From positions 1 through 27,955 of IMG/VR virus record IMGVR_UViG_3300005842_000038: DNA of 27,955 nucleotides; one strand, written 5' to 3'. The stretch is from a virus. A program made the position numbers and the translations under genes. Position 1 is the first letter of the stretch. The number at the start of each line of letters is the position of its first letter. The notes beneath the pieces are model-generated. The model saw only the letters and a list, made by a program, of their open reading frames with translations, made no database searches and was not told the DNA's origin. Below are positions 22,737 through 27,955 of this stretch, in pieces.

Positions 22737-23029
22737 CAGGCGGACGGCGTGTTGGCAGTCACCGCATCGGCCAGCTTCTGCTTCTGCCGGTCAATCTCGG
22801 CGGACAGCGCGGCCAGCTTGGTCTGATCAGTGCCAGCCGCATCGAGCTTGGCCTTGATATCGGTGAGCAGCGCCACCACTGAATCCTCTACGGTATCGAG
22901 TTCCGTAACCTTGGTCACAACATCGTCAAGCAGAGCCATGATCTTCGTCTCCATTGTGTTAAGTTTTTCAAGAATTTGCGTAAGCAAATCCTTGTTGTCG
23001 TCAAAGTGATGATAGACATCAAGACGCAT
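22736..23029 (-). CDS. Small coiled-coil phage protein
   Basis: I chose the ATG at 23029 (97 residues), preceded by GAGG six bases upstream, rather than the longer frame starting at 23101. The latter adds a basic stretch overlapping the previous gene. The protein begins MRLDVYHHFDDNKDLLTQI and forms a coiled coil with DTVEDSVVALLTDIKAKLDA, then LAALSAEIDRQKQKLADAV and ends NTPSA. Such short V-x-S-x-V-x-L-L proteins ending in NTP-A are frequent near capsid genes of tailed phages; role unknown, perhaps scaffold or fibre component. It overlaps the preceding gene by 11 bases and the 57-residue membrane gene by one base. Confidence 0.78.
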   Translation of the reverse strand: MRLDVYHHFDDNKDLLTQILEKLNTMETKIMALLDDVVTKVTELDTVEDSVVALLTDIKAKLDAAGTDQTKLAALSAEIDRQKQKLADAVTANTPSA

Positions 23030-23219
23030 TGTGATCCTCAGCCACCAGATCGCGCCGGTTATAACGCTTCGGCTTTTCTTGTTGTATTTCCTCGACAACA
23101 AGTTTAGCCATCTTGCGCTTGATCAGAATTCGCCCATAGGAATTGGTTGTCTCAAACGCGTCGCCAGCTTTCAACTCCTTGCCGCTGAACCGCTGCCGCT
23201 TGGTCGCTATCAGTTTCAT
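23019..23219 (-). CDS. Small basic phage protein
   Basis: This 66-residue protein begins MKLIATKRQRFSGKELKAGD and ends KRYNRRDLVAEDHNAS. The GDAFET-x-x-x-x-x-R-x-L-I turn followed by a Lys/Arg-rich tail with RYNRRD occurs in small phage proteins between major capsid and portal genes. No function is known to me. It is preceded by a 3-base gap after the membrane-anchored protein and overlaps the coiled-coil gene by 11 bases. Confidence 0.72.
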   Translation of the reverse strand: MKLIATKRQRFSGKELKAGDAFETTNSYGRILIKRKMAKLVVEEIQQEKPKRYNRRDLVAEDHNAS

Positions 23220-23222
23220 CGT

Positions 23223-23468
23223 TCACCTTCCTCGTTGTAATTCTTCCAGACGATAACGCACAGCATCACAAGTGCGCGTCAATTCCCTGATAATCGTTTC
23301 TCGCTGCAGGTCCATTCGCTCATTACGCAAGTTTACTTCGCGCATGACATAGCCAAACAAGATCAGAAATAAAACATTCAGTACTAAGATAGCTAAAGTC
23401 AGCGGTTGATTCTTAAGGCTTTCAACTATGCCAACGGCAACCTTGGTGCCGTTTTGTTGAAGGCTCAT
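23223..23468 (-). CDS. Membrane-anchored small protein
   Basis: This 81-residue protein has one clear hydrophobic segment (LTLAILVLNVLFLILFGYVM, residues about 23-42). A charged helical tail follows (NLRNERMDLQRETIIRE onward). The topology suggests an inner membrane anchor with an amphipathic coiled-coil tail, as in many phage proteins found near portal genes. It could be an assembly, exclusion or lysis-related factor; sequence alone does not decide. Its start overlaps the previous gene by 4 bases. Confidence 0.75.
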   Translation of the reverse strand: MSLQQNGTKVAVGIVESLKNQPLTLAILVLNVLFLILFGYVMREVNLRNERMDLQRETIIRELTRTCDAVRYRLEELQRGR

Positions 23469-23701
23469 TCAAACGACTTTCGCCCATAGGCCATATCACG
23501 AAAGTCATCACCATCGAAGTCTTTGGCACCTTCCGGACTGGCGATGATCGCCCATTCGAAGCGGTGCAGGACCTGATCGAACGCCTCATCGTCCGGCTTG
23601 AACTGCGACCGGATCGACATGGCGACTTCTGCGAGATGAATGAAATCCTGTTTGACCATTTTGAAAGAAACGGGGCATTTGCGCCCCGCCTCCTGCCCCA
23701 A
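23465..23701 (-). CDS. Hypothetical protein downstream of capsid fusion
   Basis: This 78-residue protein begins MGQEAGRKCPVSFKMVKQDF and includes HLAEVAMSIRSQFKPDDEAF and DFDGDDFRDMAYG. It looks helical and acidic, with no recognised family. It starts 3 bases after the protease-capsid gene and overlaps the next gene by 4 bases. It may begin at the internal M15 (KMVKQD), but the upstream ATG fits the close spacing. Confidence 0.62.
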   Translation of the reverse strand: MGQEAGRKCPVSFKMVKQDFIHLAEVAMSIRSQFKPDDEAFDQVLHRFEWAIIASPEGAKDFDGDDFRDMAYGRKSFE

Positions 23702-23704
23702 AGA

Positions 23705-25876
23705 TCAGGTACCAGTTCCAATGCCGCCGTAGTCGGCACCGGTGATCACATAGACAGCCTCGTCACGCCGACGCCGCCAATTGATGAAACGCTCGACACG
23801 AACGCCGATCATGTTCGACTGCCACAGCGAAACCGACTGTTGCTCGCCGGATGATGGATCGTCATCCATCTGCAGCGAAGCTTCAGTACTGACATCGACG
23901 CTCACGCCACCGTCATCCGCCACCATGACTTCACGCGGAACGATGAAGATCACGTTGCCGGAAGGCGTGTTGTTGGACGTGACAACCGGGAAGCCGAGAA
24001 TTGTCCCGCCATTGACCGTAATGTCGGGGAATTCCGGCAAGCCGGACTGCGCATGCCGCAACGAGCCAAGCGCAACAGCCTGTCCCGGCGTCATGATCCA
24101 GTATCCACCAGCCGCGCTGACATTGTCGATAGCCAGGGAAATCATCACAGTCTTGGCATCGGCAATGAACGCCGCCGCCGTTTCACCGCTCGCCGCACTG
24201 GTCGGTGCACCGTAGGTGATCGATGCTGGCGAAACATTCGCCACTTCGTTCTTCGACGGATCGAGGAACTGTTCATCGATGAACTGCGCCACCGCCGCAG
24301 TCAGGTCAGCACGAATGACCGCCTCAGCCGAAGGATTGCTGAAACGTACAAGCTCCTGCGTGAAAGCAACGATGCCAGCCACTTTCGAAAAGCGCAATTG
24401 CACGCGATCAAATGCACCCTTGGTCAGCGGCTTGGGCTGACCTTCCCCGACCCAGTTCACTGACGTACCTGCCGTCATGCGCGGCACGTCGATGTTGAAC
24501 GGTACGCGGCGGAAGCCGGTCAGCTTGTCGAATACCGTGTTGGCGCGGATCAGGTCGATGAACTCTGACGCCATATTGGTATATTGCACCAACGGTCCGG
24601 CCCAAGTTGAATCTGTCGAAGTTCCCGCGTTCACGCCAGTGCGGAGAATTTCCACGAGCTGCGGAGTTTCATGCATCCATCGGTCGTTCTGCTGGGCATA
24701 ATTCGCCGCCTCAAACTTGTTGCCTTTCGCCATCATCATGACCTGACAATAGCGGAAGAAGGTCGTGCCTTTCTCGATTGTCGGCTGACGCACGGTGATG
24801 ATACCGCTGCCGCCGTTGCTCTTGGTTTGCACCACAGGCGTCACTTCGACCGCCTGCTTCTTGTTTTCCGCATCGCGCTCGCGCAAGCGGGCTAGATGGT
24901 CGTTGATATTCTTGATTTCGATGCTGAGCGTATCGTAGCTCTCCTTGCCAGCCTCATCGAGCGTTTCGCCCTTTTCCGCTGCAACGTCCATCAAGTCGTC
25001 ACGCTGCAAGGCTTTCGCCGCCAGCGTAGCTTCAAATGCGGAAATCTGGTCCGCAATTGTTTTCTTCATAGCCATAGGTTTGCTCTCCTGAGCTTTAACA
25101 GATTTGGATGAATGTCGTGTCGCCGACAATGATTCAGTTTGCTCTGACGCGAGCGTAATGGAAACAATTCTGTCGCCATTAAAAGCAATGTTAAAGTCAC
25201 CATGCCCAGTCGCGGACCGAGTATCGAAGTTGCGAATGTTTAGGATTGACGCATCCACATTCGCCGGAATGGTTACAGCGCTGAGCTCTAACCATTCCCA
25301 TTTCTTGAAACGCGTACCACCGAAAAAGTCCTTCGGATTTACTGGCTCTGCCTCCAACGCGCGGAAACCGATAGAGACGGCGCGCACCAGTCCTAGCTTG
25401 ATGGACTGCCACGCCTCATCGAGCCGATCTTTCAGCGTGCCTGCTTCGGCAGACTTGGCGATCACCGCGCGAAACTTGATCCCTTCCGGCGTAGCCTCCG
25501 CCCAGCTGACATGGCCGATCGGCTTTTTCGCATCGTGCTGCCACAGCAGCGGCATTGGTACACTGAACTTGCCGCCCATCGGCTCGACCACATCATCGAC
25601 GCGATCCGGCGTCGGAGTGCTGGCGATGCCTTCAATGACGCGCGCATCCTGCTCGGAAATCGACTTGATCTGCAGCGTCGAATAGGCGCGCTGTGGCCCG
25701 AGCGTGCCATCCGACCACTGCTTCTTCGCATCCCGCCACTGGCTGAAGCAGGCAGCTGCTGCTTGCGAGCGTCCGGCCTCAGTATTGTCAAAGGTATTGT
25801 CATCGATGGAAGCACCGATACAGCGGGACACGAAGTCCTGCTCGGCTTCGCCTTTATGTGGTTTGGGTAGTGGCAT
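23705..25876 (-). CDS. HK97 prohead protease-major capsid protein fusion
   Basis: This is a 723-residue protein. Residues about 65-230 are an S78 prohead protease: LLWQHD with the catalytic His at 114, VRAVSIGF with the Ser at 168, and ELSAVTIPAN (197-206) as the characteristic third segment. From about 270 a delta/scaffold-like coiled coil (DQISAFEATLAAKALQRDD) leads into the HK97-fold capsid protein, with TFFRYCQVMMMAKG, then FDRVQLRFSKVAGIVAFTQEL, SAEAVIRADLTAAVAQFIDEQF and WIMTPGQAVALGSLRH. The C-terminus ends GGIGTGT. Fused protease-capsid genes exist in phages and prophages. An internal start at 25075 with its own ribosome site could supply extra capsid subunits. Cleavage would release the mature capsid protein; the cut position, perhaps near residue 340-360, is inferred. 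Confidence 0.92.
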   Translation of the reverse strand: MPLPKPHKGEAEQDFVSRCIGASIDDNTFDNTEAGRSQAAAACFSQWRDAKKQWSDGTLGPQRAYSTLQIKSISEQDARVIEGIASTPTPDRVDDVVEPMGGKFSVPMPLLWQHDAKKPIGHVSWAEATPEGIKFRAVIAKSAEAGTLKDRLDEAWQSIKLGLVRAVSIGFRALEAEPVNPKDFFGGTRFKKWEWLELSAVTIPANVDASILNIRNFDTRSATGHGDFNIAFNGDRIVSITLASEQTESLSATRHSSKSVKAQESKPMAMKKTIADQISAFEATLAAKALQRDDLMDVAAEKGETLDEAGKESYDTLSIEIKNINDHLARLRERDAENKKQAVEVTPVVQTKSNGGSGIITVRQPTIEKGTTFFRYCQVMMMAKGNKFEAANYAQQNDRWMHETPQLVEILRTGVNAGTSTDSTWAGPLVQYTNMASEFIDLIRANTVFDKLTGFRRVPFNIDVPRMTAGTSVNWVGEGQPKPLTKGAFDRVQLRFSKVAGIVAFTQELVRFSNPSAEAVIRADLTAAVAQFIDEQFLDPSKNEVANVSPASITYGAPTSAASGETAAAFIADAKTVMISLAIDNVSAAGGYWIMTPGQAVALGSLRHAQSGLPEFPDITVNGGTILGFPVVTSNNTPSGNVIFIVPREVMVADDGGVSVDVSTEASLQMDDDPSSGEQQSVSLWQSNMIGVRVERFINWRRRRDEAVYVITGADYGGIGTGT
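25073..25090 (-). promoter_or_regulatory. Possible internal ribosome site and start for capsid half
   Basis: Within the fusion gene, CAGGAG (25085-25090) is followed after 9 bases by an in-frame ATG at 25073-25075 (residue 268), with a second ATG two codons later (25067-25069). The start falls exactly at the protease-to-scaffold boundary, which fits an independent capsid product. Confidence 0.5.
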
Positions 25877-25887
25877 GAATTTATCCT

Positions 25888-27558
25888 TTAAACAAACGTC
25901 AGCGAGAAGTCAGCGGCCTTCGCTGGATTGAGAGACATGACAGTCACAGCATTGAACAGCGCCATCACAGGATCGATCTTTGCATCCCCGGCATTCTGCT
26001 TGGTCGCCCGGATCGCAGTGGCGGTCGGCTCGATCTTCACATTGCCCACAGCCCAGGTCATCAAACCAGAACCGTTGTGCCAGAGCGTCCCGTTGGCCAG
26101 TTTGCGCTCCGCAGTCTTGATCGCATTCATCATCGCGTAACCCTGCGGCGCGCCGAGCACCTTTTTGTTCTCAGGTGACAACCCGATATTGGCCAGCTCA
26201 TCGACGAACTCGCCGATGCCAGCAGGGTCAACGGAAACGGCGGCCAGTATGCCGCGATCCTTTATAGACTTGATCAGCCCGACGATCTCTGAAACGTCAT
26301 CAAGTTGGTCCGATACTATCGTCAGCTCGTTGGCGTTGGCAAAATCCTGCAGCGTACTCGCGATGGTTTGCCGTCTATCCAACACTCCGACATGACACCA
26401 TGCGTGGGACCAGGCCAGCCAATCCTTCGTCTCCCTGTCGCGGCCAAGCACGCATAGCCCGAACAAGTCATCCAATCCGCCGCCGTCAATTCCGACAACG
26501 ATCGCCTCAGAGCGATCGAGGATCGCGGAGATAGATAAATCCGACTTGATTTGCTTTTGCCAGAACTCCGCACCTGCCCACCGATCTGATCTTAGCGCAA
26601 TACCAATTTCAACGTTGAAATGTTGCGAGGCGAACAGTGCCATATCAGCATTGCCTTTACGCTCCGCATCGATCAGGCTGGAGCGCAAAAAATCAATATC
26701 GACCGAGCGCCCTAGATTAGGATTTATGAAGTGCCAATATTTTTCCTTCTTCCAGCCACCTTCGCACGCCAGCTTTGTAGGCAGTTCATATAGCACCGGC
26801 AAAAGTGGCTTGGGCAGTTTCAACAATCCATCCCGCACATCGCGCGCACGCTGCAGTTCAGACTTGAAGACACCGGCTGGCGGAGTCTTCGACTGTGTGG
26901 TAATCTGGATCAAGAAGCCGTCCGGTCGCGCTGCCAATGCACCCCTGATCTCAACAAAAATATCTGAGGCTCGCGACTTAGTCGAAAACACATGCGTTTC
27001 ATCGATCAGCGTACCCAGTGGCTTACCGCCCGTCACCACATCAACATCAGCCGCCTTAATCTGCAAAAATGCGCCAGTTTTGTGGCGAGTGATGCGCCGG
27101 ATATTATCTTGAATGTGAAAAATCTTCCTCAGCTCTTCATCTTGCTTTATGATGCCGCGCGCTTGGCGGAAGCTGATGCCGGCGACTTCGATAGTCGGAG
27201 CCAGAAAAGTGAATTCAGCATCCGGACGGCGGTTCAAGATTATGGCAGTGACCATCAATGCTGCGGCATTTGTCGATTTACCATTCTTCTTCGGCACCAA
27301 CAAAAAGTACTCTTGGATTAACCTACGTTCCTGCTTAATATCATATGATCCAAACATAGCCTCGACTATGGGCCAAAACCACTCGCCGCCTGCATCACCT
27401 ATTCTTGGACACCCAATGACGTCTGGCAGACGGAGCAACTTGAAAACATCTATGGCGGCCTTGGCCTGATCAGCGAATAATGGTAGTTCAGGGACCAGCG
27501 ACTTACCTGCTAGAAGTCGAGCCTCCCAATCAGGAACTGAGGTATCCCAAGCGGTCAA
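25888..27558 (-). CDS. Terminase large subunit
   Basis: This 556-residue protein has a Walker A-type PKKNGKS (89-95) and Walker B TLIDETH (183-189) with the catalytic Glu at 187. A coupling motif LIQITTQS lies near 216-223, and the C-terminal nuclease domain has VVGIDGGGLDD (354-364) and a late KIDPVMAL with an acidic metal ligand. It matches the Terminase_1 (HK97-type) family that packages DNA into proheads and cuts at the end. Its ATG overlaps the small terminase stop by 4 bases, so the two are translationally coupled. Confidence 0.95.
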   Translation of the reverse strand: MTAWDTSVPDWEARLLAGKSLVPELPLFADQAKAAIDVFKLLRLPDVIGCPRIGDAGGEWFWPIVEAMFGSYDIKQERRLIQEYFLLVPKKNGKSTNAAALMVTAIILNRRPDAEFTFLAPTIEVAGISFRQARGIIKQDEELRKIFHIQDNIRRITRHKTGAFLQIKAADVDVVTGGKPLGTLIDETHVFSTKSRASDIFVEIRGALAARPDGFLIQITTQSKTPPAGVFKSELQRARDVRDGLLKLPKPLLPVLYELPTKLACEGGWKKEKYWHFINPNLGRSVDIDFLRSSLIDAERKGNADMALFASQHFNVEIGIALRSDRWAGAEFWQKQIKSDLSISAILDRSEAIVVGIDGGGLDDLFGLCVLGRDRETKDWLAWSHAWCHVGVLDRRQTIASTLQDFANANELTIVSDQLDDVSEIVGLIKSIKDRGILAAVSVDPAGIGEFVDELANIGLSPENKKVLGAPQGYAMMNAIKTAERKLANGTLWHNGSGLMTWAVGNVKIEPTATAIRATKQNAGDAKIDPVMALFNAVTVMSLNPAKAADFSLTFV

Positions 27559-27893
27559 TTCTTATGACCAAAACTATCAGGCAACTCCAATGAATCGCCC
27601 CACTCAGTATTCTTGCCGGCCATGGAGGCAGCAATCTCGCGCACCTCTTTTTTACCCAGCTTTTGCTTTTCTTCATCATAGCGTTTATGCAAAAAAGGTG
27701 CTGCGGCGCGTGCCATTTTGTCGCGTCGAACAGGGTCGATTTTCGGATCGCGTATGAGTGCGAGCATATAATCCAGCGGCGAACAGTCTTTGGGAACCTG
27801 AACTTGGTCCTTCCAAATCTTTCTAACAGGCTTTGTCATGAGCTTAGGGCGCACACCTCTTGGGCTCAATTGGACTTCATCATCTTCATCCAT
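27555..27893 (-). CDS. Terminase small subunit
   Basis: This 112-residue protein has SPLDYMLALIRDPKID followed by RRDKMARAAAPFLHKRY. The pattern of S-P-L-x-Y-M-L then R-R-x-x-M-A-x-A-A-A-P-x-x-H is characteristic of small terminases or DNA-recognition subunits of HK97-like phages. The acidic N-terminus and the KNTEWGD-type end are ordinary. The ATG at 27893 is preceded by AAAGG at suitable spacing. It is the first gene of the transcribed block visible here. Confidence 0.85.
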   Translation of the reverse strand: MDEDDEVQLSPRGVRPKLMTKPVRKIWKDQVQVPKDCSPLDYMLALIRDPKIDPVRRDKMARAAAPFLHKRYDEEKQKLGKKEVREIAASMAGKNTEWGDSLELPDSFGHKN

Positions 27894-27921
27894 ATGTTAC
27901 CTTTTCTATGGTTCTAATGGG

Positions 27922-27937
27922 ACTTGTTATCACAAGT
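27922..27937. promoter_or_regulatory. Palindrome upstream of terminase genes
   Basis: ACTTGT-TATC-ACAAGT is a perfect 6-base inverted repeat with a 4-base centre, located 29 bases before the small terminase ATG, next to a seven-A run (plus strand). On the minus (coding) strand the T run precedes rather than follows the stem, so it does not look like a terminator in that direction. It might be an operator or a packaging-related recognition site; function is not shown. Confidence 0.4.
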
Positions 27938-27955
27938 AAAAAAAGTGCGCATTGG

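Noticed and set aside
23030-23101. Longer N-terminus for the coiled-coil protein
   Set aside because: The extra 24 residues overlap the preceding gene in another frame, are basic and unlike the family. The downstream ATG has a better ribosome site.

Overview
The window is one long, single-direction block of bacteriophage morphogenesis genes. Every credible gene lies on the minus strand, so the biological order runs from the right end (27955) to the left end (1). The gene order (small terminase, large terminase, prohead protease/major capsid, portal, head-tail connector, then closure, tail terminator, tail tube, frameshifted chaperone, tape measure) is that of an HK97-like tailed phage with a long non-contractile (siphovirus) tail. 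It could be a prophage or a free phage genome; no integrase, lysis cassette, replication gene or host gene is visible. Base composition is roughly balanced by eye. The phage families and the LPS-type sugar enzymes suggest a Gram-negative, probably proteobacterial, host; this is inference.

Right part (27893-19492), packaging and head: TerS, TerL, a 723-residue fusion of the HK97 prohead protease with the major capsid protein (with a plausible internal start for the capsid half), four small proteins (one coiled coil, one with a membrane anchor), a 57-residue two-segment membrane protein, the portal, a collagen-like protein with a carbohydrate-binding-like C-terminal module, and a gp6-like connector.

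Middle (19491-13351), a nine-gene sugar cassette: six proteins resemble glycosyltransferases of different folds (GT2-like, GT-D/DUF1792-like, GT-A-like with DxD motifs, GT9/heptosyltransferase-like, DUF5672-like). The other three are a DUF115/GT42-like protein, an FkbM-like methyltransferase and a 77-residue protein of unknown function. Most neighbours overlap by 1 to 20 bases and all are in line with the head and tail genes, so the cassette looks like part of the late operon. No sugar-nucleotide synthesis, flippase or polymerase gene is present and none of the enzymes has an evident membrane segment. They may decorate a virion protein, or LPS, using host sugar donors.

Left-middle (13321-6595), adhesion and decoration: two paralogous short tail-fibre-type proteins flank a 530-residue spike/lectin-like protein, an unknown protein and a YkgJ-like cysteine-cluster protein. 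Next comes a 1093-residue protein made of about forty 20-residue repeats interrupted by two copies of a beta-rich module.

Left part (6598-1), tail: closure, terminator, tube, chaperone with a -1 frame extension, a neck/tail protein, a 983-residue tape measure, a small tail protein, and the start of a second 20-residue-repeat protein that runs off the left edge from a TTG start. No gene-free stretch exceeds about 65 bases.
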